The notes: a model not told the origin generated them from the sequence alone. Numbered from the stretch's first letter, positions 1 through 4,161 are shown. The stretch is DNA of 5,912 nt from CAYPXJ01 sp964414595 (GCA_964414595.1 CAYPXJ010000073.1:1-5912), one strand, 5' to 3'. A program made the numbers and translations.

Positions 1-115
1 CCTTAATCGGTTCGTAAAGAATTGCCTCTAGTGCAGGTACTGTTGCACGCTTGGTGGTAAAAATTTCAGCAGTTTCCGTGGATTTTTCTTCTTTTTTCAA
101 GGTCATGGTCGGCAT
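1..115 (-). CDS. thyX: Probable flavin-dependent thymidylate synthase ThyX, N-terminal fragment
   Basis: ThyX makes dTMP from dUMP with FAD and methylenetetrahydrofolate in the cytoplasm. Only the first 38 codons lie in the window; the gene runs off the left edge. The visible residues 22-38 read KRATVPALEAILYEPIK, which I recognise as the conserved start of alphaproteobacterial and rickettsial ThyX, just before the LDHGF-type block that would lie outside the window. The first 21 residues are Lys/Glu/Thr-rich and look like a variable leader. The ATG at 115 is the most upstream in-frame ATG; a second one lies at 106 (codon 4), and neither has a strong Shine-Dalgarno (GGAA sits about 7-10 bases upstream of the first). 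No catalytic residue or the RHR signature is visible, so the call rests on this short match alone. The gene is divergent from ssrA. Confidence 0.72.
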   Translation of the reverse strand, partial: MPTMTLKKEEKSTETAEIFTTKRATVPALEAILYEPIK

Positions 116-143
116 AAAGAGGTTCCGGTTAAAATGCGTAAAT

Positions 144-161
144 GAAGATTAAACAATCTTC
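144..161. repeat. Inverted repeat between thyX and ssrA
   Basis: GAAGATT (144-150) and AATCTTC (155-161) form a perfect 7-bp inverted repeat around AAAC. It sits between the thyX start and the ssrA -10 box. On the plus strand CCTTTTT follows, so it resembles a weak terminator, but no plus-strand gene upstream needs one. It could be an operator or a 5' leader hairpin of thyX. No function can be assigned from sequence. Confidence 0.4.
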
Positions 162-182
162 CCTTTTTGGCAAGGAATCTTA

Positions 183-188
183 TATAAT
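183..188 (+). promoter_or_regulatory. Predicted ssrA promoter -10 box
   Basis: TATAAT at 183-188 is a perfect match to the sigma-70 -10 consensus and lies in the expected place for the tmRNA gene. It predicts transcription starting near 195. No good -35 hexamer is found 16-19 bases upstream; the closest candidate, around 158-163, is poor. The first predicted transcribed bases form a small hairpin, GTCC-GAAA-GGAC (195-206), with a GNRA tetraloop, which probably belongs to the 5' leader of the precursor. Confidence 0.55.
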
Positions 189-206
189 AAAACTGTCCGA
201 AAGGAC

Positions 207-272
207 TATGGCAATAAACGCCTTTCAGAATAGGCGTAGCGGACCCGGGGGCGGTACCCGGCGCCTCCACCA
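207..272 (+). ncRNA. ssrA: tmRNA acceptor (tRNA-like 3') piece
   Basis: This is the alanine-accepting part of the two-piece tmRNA. Its 3' end is ACCA (269-272) after the acceptor strand CGCCTCC (262-268). The T-stem is CCGGG (245-249) with CCCGG (257-261), closing a 7-base loop GGCGGTA. That loop departs from the canonical TTCRANY; I believe the same loop occurs in other alphaproteobacterial tmRNAs. The mature 5' end is not visible from sequence; it is set here just after the leader hairpin ending at 206. Bases 218-222 and 233-237 could also form a local hairpin, competing with pairing to the coding piece. Confidence 0.8.
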
Positions 273-299
273 AGCCACCAATTAAATTGATGGCTCGGC
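273..299 (+). other. Spacer hairpin between tmRNA halves, presumably excised
   Basis: The 27 bases between the CCA end of the acceptor piece and the 5' G of the coding piece fold into a clean hairpin: AGCCA (273-277) pairs with TGGCT (291-295) and CAAT (279-282) with ATTG (286-289), with one C/A mismatch and a TAA loop. In known two-piece tmRNAs this segment is removed during maturation, leaving two RNAs held together by base pairing. Excision here is inferred from the family. Confidence 0.8.
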
Positions 300-520
300 G
301 GGGGCGAACAAGGCTCGACGTGCGCAATAAAGGTATAGGTTTTTGCCCGGTATGATTCCGCCGTGATGGGTCTAAATACAAACGCAAACGATAATGTTGC
401 GCTTGTTGCAGCTAACGACAATGCTGTCGTAGCACTCAAAGCTGCTGCCTAATTGGTAGTACTTAGAGTCTAGTTGTAAACGCGGTTCGGGAGGCGCCGG
501 GCAACAGAAGCCCTCCCACT
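300..520 (+). ncRNA. ssrA: tmRNA coding (mRNA-like) piece
   Basis: It starts at GGGGGCG (300-306), the 5' strand of the acceptor stem, and carries the D-arm-like GGCTCGACG (312-320). The region before the tag (about 334-383) probably forms the first pseudoknot, though I could not settle its pairings. The resume codon GCA is at 384-386, just after a TAAATACAAAC leader. The conserved-looking distal block (481-517) forms the last pseudoknot. The mature 3' end probably lies shortly after 517. Confidence 0.82.
384..452 (+). other. ssrA: tmRNA degradation-tag reading frame with a repeated ANDN motif
   Basis: From resume codon GCA (384-386) to stop TAA (450-452) the frame encodes 22 residues: ANDNVALVA followed directly by ANDNAVVALKAAA. 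With the alanine carried by tmRNA itself, the added tag would start AANDN. ANDN is the usual opening of alphaproteobacterial tags, and the hydrophobic, alanine-rich end fits the ClpX-recognised C-terminus. Two things are odd: the tag is longer than the roughly 10-14 residues usual in well-known tags, and ANDN occurs twice, at tag positions 1-4 and 10-13. The resume codon is chosen because it gives the conserved A-N-D motif; other frames do not. Confidence 0.88.
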
Positions 521-531
521 TCTTGATTTTT
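489..531 (+). terminator. Possible ssrA terminator overlapping the last pseudoknot
   Basis: GGGAGG (489-494) can pair with CCTCCC (512-517), and GATTTTT (525-531) follows within about ten bases. The stem probably has its main role in the tmRNA pseudoknot, but it could also end transcription before cmoA. The gap between stem and T-run makes this a weak terminator prediction. Confidence 0.35.
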
Positions 532-580
532 CAGTAAAAGAGGAGTAAACGGCGCTCTAGCCCCTCATTGAGGAAAAGAA

Positions 581-1363
581 ATGGCAGATAGAGTGATCGA
601 ATTTCCAAGCCTGACGCTTGGTGAAACAAAGGCACAAGAGCCTGTTGATAAAGTTTTTGAGCAAATGAAAGCGGTAGAGGATTTTTCCTTTAACAAGCAA
701 GTCGTTAATGTTTTTGACGACATGGTCGGCCGGTCTGTGCCTTTTTATGATGAAATGCAACGCATGACGGCAGAGCTTGCGAGCGATTTCGTTGTAGATG
801 GCACTAATATTTATGATATCGGCTGCTCTACAGGAACAACTATTCTTGCGTTGGATAAAACTATTCAAACTCCGAATATTACTTTTCGGGGAATTGATAA
901 TTCTGAAGATATGCTGAAAAAGGCTGAACAAAAACTCACGCAAGCTGGAATTAAGCGCCGATATATCTTTGAATATGGCGATTTAAATAAGGGATTAGTT
1001 TTAGAAAACGCATCGATTGTAACCATGATTTTAACACTTCAATTTGTGCGGCCCCTCTACCGCGAACGCCTTGCCCGGCAAATTTTCGAAGGGTTAAATC
1101 AAAATGGCGCGCTTATATTAGTAGAAAAACTTACCAGCGAAGATACCATATTCAATCGGCTGTTTATCCAACATTATTATGATTACAAGCGTCGTAAAGG
1201 TTACTCAGAGCTAGAAATAGCCAATAAGCGAGAGGCATTAGAAAATGTACTGATTCCTTATCGCATGGAAGAAAACTTTGAGCTCTTGCGCTTCGCAGGT
1301 TTCAGACATGTGGAAGTGTTTTTTCGTTGGTATAATTTTTGTGGGATTATCGCGGTAAAGTAA
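581..1363 (+). CDS. cmoA: Carboxy-S-adenosyl-L-methionine synthase (CmoA)
   Basis: CmoA converts SAM and prephenate into carboxy-SAM, which CmoB uses to carboxymethylate the wobble uridine of certain tRNAs. The protein is a 260-residue Rossmann-fold methyltransferase relative. Visible features are the SAM-binding loop YDIGCSTGTT (78-87), the acidic strand end GIDNSEDML (104-112), TLQFVRP (152-158), and the CmoA-type block GYSELEIANKREALENV (207-223). Arg217 in this block aligns with E. coli CmoA Arg199, known to hold the carboxylate of carboxy-SAM, so the real cofactor function is likely kept. The C-terminus FFRWYNFCGIIAVK also matches E. coli CmoA in pattern. The N-terminus is about 18 residues longer than in E. 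coli. The ATG at 581 has AGGA six bases upstream (571-574). The stop is followed at once by the next ATG, so the two genes are probably co-transcribed. No cmoB is adjacent. The gene is AT-richer than ubiB in the same window. Confidence 0.88.
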   Translation: MADRVIEFPSLTLGETKAQEPVDKVFEQMKAVEDFSFNKQVVNVFDDMVGRSVPFYDEMQRMTAELASDFVVDGTNIYDIGCSTGTTILALDKTIQTPNITFRGIDNSEDMLKKAEQKLTQAGIKRRYIFEYGDLNKGLVLENASIVTMILTLQFVRPLYRERLARQIFEGLNQNGALILVEKLTSEDTIFNRLFIQHYYDYKRRKGYSELEIANKREALENVLIPYRMEENFELLRFAGFRHVEVFFRWYNFCGIIAVK

Positions 1364-2104
1364 ATGGAAAAGAAAACGCTCATTATTCGTATTGGTGATT
1401 TTTTCTTCAAATACCGCAACCTATTATTTCCCGCAGTAGTAATTAGTCTGCTTTTGATCAGGGCACCCGAATACAGCTATTTTGGAAGTGAAAGGGCAGA
1501 AGAAATTAAAGACTGGATTGCAGCCGCTATCGTAATTATCGGCCTTAGCTTACGAGCCGCAGTCATTGGATTTGCTTACATTAAGCGAGGAGGGCTCAAA
1601 AAGCAGGTTTATGCCGATACATTGGTAACGGAAGGTTTTTTCCGTATTTGCCGTAATCCGCTCTATGTAGGAAACCTAATCATTTATCTTGGGGTTATGT
1701 TAATGCACGGTTCCCCTTGGGTCATTGCGCTGGGCATGGCTTTTTTCCTCTTCGTGTATCAGAGCATTGTTGCGGCGGAAGAGTATTTTCTGCGCAATAA
1801 GTTTGGCAAAGAATATACAAACTATTGCCGTGAAGTTCCGCGTTGGACAATGAAATTCTCCAAATTGCCTCAGGCAATAAAAGGTATGAAATTTAGCTTC
1901 AGCCGAGTAGTGGTTAAAGATTACACCACCATCGCAAATACCGTTTTTGGTATCACTGCCATAGAACTTATTGAAGAATATAAATTCTACCCCATGTTGC
2001 ACCACCAAATCGCCTCTACATTTTTGTTCGGCATCTTAGCTGCATGCATTTTTATTGTAGTTTTTGTACGCTTTCTTAAAAAGCGCCATATTCTGCAAGC
2101 CTAA
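1364..2104 (+). CDS. Isoprenylcysteine carboxyl methyltransferase-family membrane protein
   Basis: This is a 246-residue integral-membrane protein of the ICMT/PEMT-like SAM-dependent methyltransferase superfamily. The signature lies at 90-161: EGFFRICRNPLYVGN (90-104), then the conserved Glu pair EEYFLRNKFGKEYTNY (139-154) and VPRW (158-161), the pattern R-N/H-P-x-Y-x-G...E...FGxxYxxY...VP of this family. Hydrophobic stretches are at about 19-33, 51-72, 103-116, 117-136, and probably 190-203 and 218-237; the last two lie beyond the usual catalytic core and make a C-terminal extension of some 80 residues. Bacterial members act on varied lipids or small molecules, and the substrate here is unknown. 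The ATG directly follows the TAA of cmoA with no gap and no separate Shine-Dalgarno, which suggests translational coupling and a shared pathway. A 65-base gap separates it from sspB. Confidence 0.82.
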   Translation: MEKKTLIIRIGDFFFKYRNLLFPAVVISLLLIRAPEYSYFGSERAEEIKDWIAAAIVIIGLSLRAAVIGFAYIKRGGLKKQVYADTLVTEGFFRICRNPLYVGNLIIYLGVMLMHGSPWVIALGMAFFLFVYQSIVAAEEYFLRNKFGKEYTNYCREVPRWTMKFSKLPQAIKGMKFSFSRVVVKDYTTIANTVFGITAIELIEEYKFYPMLHHQIASTFLFGILAACIFIVVFVRFLKKRHILQA

Positions 2105-2150
2105 ACTTTGAATTTTGCTTGAGAAAAGCACTGGCGCGGCACAAAAATTC

Positions 2151-2165
2151 CCGTTAATCTAACGG
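2151..2165. promoter_or_regulatory. Palindrome just upstream of the sspB start codon
   Basis: CCGTTAATCTAACGG is a perfect 6-bp inverted repeat with a 3-base centre. It ends four bases before the sspB ATG and fills the place where a Shine-Dalgarno would be. It could be a DNA operator, or an RNA hairpin that limits initiation. No clear SD and no convincing -35/-10 pair was found in 2105-2169, though TTGAGA (2119-2124) is a possible weak -35. Confidence 0.45.
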
Positions 2166-2169
2166 CTCT

Positions 2170-2694
2170 ATGACCGAAAATTACATCGATTACGGGCTGC
2201 TGATTGACGAGGCGATGCACATTATCGTTAAGAAAGTTCTGCAGCGTATTGAAAAGCAGGGCTTGCCCGGAGACCATCATTTTTACATCACGTTTATTAC
2301 AACCTATCCCGGTGTGATGATTGGCGATAAGCTAAAAAAACGCTACCCAGATGAAATGACAATCGTACTGCAGCACCAATTCTGGGATTTGGAAGTTGAG
2401 AATGATCGCTTCGGTGTCACACTAAGCTTTGAGAATGTGCGGGAAAACCTTACGGTTCCTTTTTCCGCGCTTACCGCTTTTGCAGACCCAAGTGTGAAGT
2501 TTGGCCTGCAGTTCCGACATGAAACGGTGCGCCCGATTCAGGATCAGTCAGCCGTGGAAGCAAAAAATCTTAAAGGAAAAACATCGGCCAGCCAGGCTAA
2601 GAAGGGCCGCGGCAAAGCCACCAAATCTTCACCTGCGGCAGGAAATAATAACGTAGTGAGCATTGATGCCTTCCGCAAAAAGGGCGAAGACTAA
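2170..2694 (+). CDS. sspB: ClpXP adaptor SspB, alphaproteobacterial type
   Basis: SspB binds the N-terminal part of the tmRNA tag and tethers tagged proteins to the ClpXP protease. The 174-residue protein matches the alphaproteobacterial family: a folded domain of about 1-117 with HHFYITFITTYPGV (36-49), YPDEMTIVLQHQFWDL (59-74), LTVPFSALTAFADPSVKFGL (94-113), then a Lys/Ser/Ala-rich linker without predicted order (about 130-160), then the tail NVVSIDAFRKK (161-171). That tail fits the ClpX-binding (XB) module found at the end of SspB proteins, here followed by GED. The ATG at 2170 fits the family's N-terminal length, but no good ribosome-binding site precedes it; a palindrome occupies that place. 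The gene follows the cmoA pair by 65 bases and may have its own promoter. Its last codons and stop lie inside the terminator hairpin. Confidence 0.93.
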   Translation: MTENYIDYGLLIDEAMHIIVKKVLQRIEKQGLPGDHHFYITFITTYPGVMIGDKLKKRYPDEMTIVLQHQFWDLEVENDRFGVTLSFENVRENLTVPFSALTAFADPSVKFGLQFRHETVRPIQDQSAVEAKNLKGKTSASQAKKGRGKATKSSPAAGNNNVVSIDAFRKKGED

Positions 2695-2705
2695 GCGCCC
2701 TTTTT
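2677..2705. terminator. Bidirectional Rho-independent terminator between convergent genes
   Basis: AAAAAGGGCG (2677-2686) pairs perfectly with CGCCCTTTTT (2696-2705), leaving a 9-base loop. Both strands therefore show a GC-rich stem followed by a T-run, so it can stop sspB transcription from the left and the mutM-side operon from the right. The left arm encodes SspB residues Lys170 to Glu173, and the stop TAA (2692-2694) is in the loop. The convergent gene ends 13 bases to the right, at 2718. Confidence 0.88.
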
Positions 2706-2717
2706 CAGCATCGCTCG

Positions 2718-3203
2718 TTAGCGCCTATAGTCTTCGCGTACCCAGGTCCAGGTAAGCATTGCAGCTTTCTGGCGTGGGAAAACGTTAAAGCGCAAGCTGG
2801 AATCAGGATTCTCCACAATTGAGTAAGTCATACGCGAGAGGTTGAATTTCACGAATTCCCCTTCCTTGGCTAAACGTGCGTCGTAGCTTTTCACTGGACC
2901 GCGCGGCAGCAAAAGCGGTTCAGATTCGGGGCGCAGATAGTCTTTTAAAGAATATTGCTCCCCAGCATCAAGATAGTTAGGCACATAGGCGGGATCCATC
3001 AGAATAGCCATTGCCCGCTTTTGGACTGTACCGTCATAAATCTGCGCAGTATCCTGTGCCTTGGCGGCAGACGCTATCGCCGCCATAAACGCGATAATCA
3101 AAGATAAAAGAACACCAGCAACGAAATACGTTAAGTATTTTGTTGCAGTGCAGTAAGCGGCGCGCTGCAGTTTTCTGCTGCTAGCATGAAATTTAATCGC
3201 CAC
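2718..3203 (-). CDS. Hypothetical small membrane-anchored or exported protein
   Basis: I do not recognise this 161-residue protein. It has a basic N-terminal stretch (1-25), one strong hydrophobic segment VAGVLLSLIIAFMAAIASAA (28-47), then AKA-Q (47-50), which could be a signal-peptidase I site. The mature part (50-161) is polar, with several Tyr/Pro-containing stretches (AYVPNYLDAGEQYSLKDYL, 72-90) and ends in WTWVREDYRR. The only cysteine is Cys18, before the hydrophobic segment, so a lipoprotein is unlikely. It is either a periplasmic protein with a long signal peptide or a single-pass protein with a C-terminal periplasmic domain. The start is GTG at 3203, supported by AGGAGG (3218-3213) nine bases upstream. 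It lies 60 bases downstream of mutM on the same strand and probably shares its transcript. It ends at the shared terminator. Confidence 0.75.
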   Translation of the reverse strand: MAIKFHASSRKLQRAAYCTATKYLTYFVAGVLLSLIIAFMAAIASAAKAQDTAQIYDGTVQKRAMAILMDPAYVPNYLDAGEQYSLKDYLRPESEPLLLPRGPVKSYDARLAKEGEFVKFNLSRMTYSIVENPDSSLRFNVFPRQKAAMLTWTWVREDYRR

Positions 3204-3212
3204 TTCACCCTA

Positions 3213-3218
3213 CCTCCT
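3213..3218 (-). promoter_or_regulatory. Strong Shine-Dalgarno fixing the GTG start of the hypothetical gene
   Basis: On the minus strand AGGAGG is followed nine bases later by GTG (3203-3201). It is the best ribosome-binding site in the window. No ATG lies in frame near the N-terminus, so this site decides the GTG start. Confidence 0.75.
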
Positions 3219-3228
3219 AGAGGATTCT

Positions 3229-3255
3229 CATGGAAACACCATGCTCCCAAGGGAG
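3229..3255. repeat. Two adjacent small hairpins between mutM and the next gene
   Basis: CATGG (3229-3233) pairs with CCATG (3239-3243), and directly beside it CTCCC (3244-3248) pairs with GGGAG (3251-3255) around AA. The two hairpins fill nearly half of the 60-base gap. Neither has a T-run on either strand, so they are not ordinary terminators. They might stabilise or process the mutM transcript. Confidence 0.45.
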
Positions 3256-3263
3256 AGGTTGGA

Positions 3264-4115
3264 CTAGTGCTGGCAAGATGGGCAGAAGTAAGTGCTGCGG
3301 CCTTGCTGCACAATTTTCCTAATCTCCGGCCTCAGTTTTATATTACCATAACCGTGTCTAAATAAGCAATGTTGACCATCGCGATCATAGACCTGGAAAT
3401 GGTGTTGGAAATAACCGCTATCACCAGTTGAGCGGACATAATCACGCAAGGTTGATCCTCCCGATTTTATGGCGGATTTCAGCACTTTTTTTATTGCAGC
3501 GCACAAGCGCGCAGCTTCCTGTTCGGTAAGCGATTTTGCTTTTCGTCTTGGGTCAATCTTAGCCAAAAAAAGGCTCTCGCTGGCGTAAATATTACCCACG
3601 CCTACGATGAGTTTCTGATCCATAATCGCGGTTTTGATCACGGTGTTTTTATGGCGCAACGCAGCACACAAATAATGCTTGCTAAAGGCTTTTTCGAGAG
3701 GCTCCGGCCCCATGGATTTGAAGAGAGGGTGATGGGCTAGCTCTTGCGTATTGCCTAAGGTTATCAGACCAAAGCGGCGAGGATCCCGAAAAAGCAGGTT
3801 TGTACCATCCATTAGAGTTAATAACAGGTGGTCATGGGCGCCCCTGGGGGTGGGTAATTGACCTCGGGAGTAAGCCAGCAACTGACCGCTCATACCCAGG
3901 TGGATAATCAGGGTTTCACCCGTATCCAGGTCTAGAAGAATATATTTCGCCCGGCGACGCACCTTCTGGATAGTTATCCCGGATAGCTTTGCTAGATTTT
4001 CCGGATAAGGTAGGCGGAGCTTCTTACCAAATGTCTGTACATTTTTTATTTTCTTCCCCGTGACGAAAGGGGCAATACCGCGACAAACTGTTTCAACTTC
4101 CGGAAGTTCGGGCAT
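3264..4115 (-). CDS. mutM: Formamidopyrimidine-DNA glycosylase (Fpg/MutM)
   Basis: MutM removes 8-oxoguanine and formamidopyrimidines from DNA and cuts the backbone by beta,delta-elimination. The protein starts MPELPEVET: Pro2 (Pro1 after Met removal) is the Schiff-base nucleophile and Glu3 the catalytic acid, so the ATG at 4115 must be the start. An in-frame GTG nine bases upstream (4124) would bury that proline and is rejected. Other family features are RRRAKYILL, with the Lys equivalent to E. coli K57; HLGMSGQL; FRDPRRFG, with the damage-contacting Arg; and DQKLIVGVGNIYASE, the helix-two-turn-helix. The C-terminal hairpin GRSTYFCPSCQ has its CxxC pair. The first half of the zinc finger is unusual: only one Cys (in GQHCLFRHGYG) is present, and about six extra residues follow. 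The length of 283 residues is normal. It is divergent from ubiE and followed by the hypothetical membrane-protein gene. Confidence 0.93.
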   Translation of the reverse strand: MPELPEVETVCRGIAPFVTGKKIKNVQTFGKKLRLPYPENLAKLSGITIQKVRRRAKYILLDLDTGETLIIHLGMSGQLLAYSRGQLPTPRGAHDHLLLTLMDGTNLLFRDPRRFGLITLGNTQELAHHPLFKSMGPEPLEKAFSKHYLCAALRHKNTVIKTAIMDQKLIVGVGNIYASESLFLAKIDPRRKAKSLTEQEAARLCAAIKKVLKSAIKSGGSTLRDYVRSTGDSGYFQHHFQVYDRDGQHCLFRHGYGNIKLRPEIRKIVQQGRSTYFCPSCQH

Positions 4116-4161
4116 AAATTTCACTAGGTAAAGTTGTAGATTATGCTATATAGCACGCTAC
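4116..4161. promoter_or_regulatory. 46-bp divergent mutM-ubiE promoter region with a palindrome
   Basis: Both genes must be started from within, or very near, these 46 bases. TGCTATATAGCA (4144-4155) is a perfect 12-bp palindrome beginning 18 bases before the ubiE ATG. On the minus strand CATAAT (4145-4140) is a five-of-six -10 box for mutM. On the plus strand TATGCT (4142-4147) or TATATA (4147-4152) could serve ubiE, which would give a leader of only a few bases. No good -35 or Shine-Dalgarno is visible for ubiE. Confidence 0.5.

Larger units (their letters stand above)
195..520 (+). ncRNA. ssrA: Circularly permuted two-piece transfer-messenger RNA (tmRNA)
   Basis: tmRNA, with SmpB, rescues stalled ribosomes and adds a degradation tag to the unfinished protein. 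The gene order is permuted, as in alphaproteobacteria: the acceptor half ending in CGCCTCC-ACCA (262-272) comes first and the half starting GGGGGCG (300-306) comes second. These ends pair as a 7-bp acceptor stem with one G-T pair. After GGGGGCG comes GGCTCGACG, the tmRNA signature near the 5' end. A second helix is supported by CCTTT (221-225) with AAAGG (329-333), and GCGT (234-237) with GCGC (322-325). The tag reading frame follows, with its stop codon in the loop of a 7-bp stem (443-449 with 455-461), as expected for tmRNA helix 5. The distal end (481-517) has GGGAGG/CCTCCC and GGGC/GCCC pairings of a pseudoknot type. The outer ends are approximate: 195 is a predicted transcription start, and the 3' end could lie anywhere from 517 to 530. 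Confidence 0.93.

Noticed and set aside
144..168. GAAGATT/AATCTTC hairpin followed by CCCTTTTT as a terminator
   Set aside because: The stem is AT-rich and no plus-strand gene precedes it in this window, so it is kept only as an inverted repeat.
103..439. Minus-strand open frames of 94 and 77 codons across the tmRNA gene
   Set aside because: They lie antisense to a well-supported structured RNA, have no recognisable protein features and no good ribosome-binding site.
562..574. CCTC-ATT-GAGG hairpin masking the cmoA ribosome-binding site
   Set aside because: A 4-bp stem is too short to claim as regulation; it is probably chance.
195..580. Integration site of a genomic island at the tmRNA 3' end
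   Set aside because: tmRNA genes are common targets, but there is no integrase and no direct repeat of the tmRNA end elsewhere in the window.
557..943. 128-codon minus-strand open frame
   Set aside because: It is antisense to the conserved CmoA coding region and its product is low-complexity and unrecognisable.
1700..2008. 102-codon minus-strand open frame
   Set aside because: It is antisense to the membrane methyltransferase gene, with no family features.
2115..2148. Sigma-54 or sigma-70 promoter for sspB
   Set aside because: Neither the TGGCAC-N5-TTGC pattern nor a convincing -35/-10 pair with correct spacing is present.
3131..3313. 60-codon minus-strand open frame spanning the mutM end and the hypothetical gene start
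   Set aside because: It overlaps both real genes in another frame and has no supporting features.
4116..4124. Upstream GTG at 4124 as the mutM start
   Set aside because: It would add three residues before MPELPE and destroy the N-terminal proline nucleophile that defines the enzyme.
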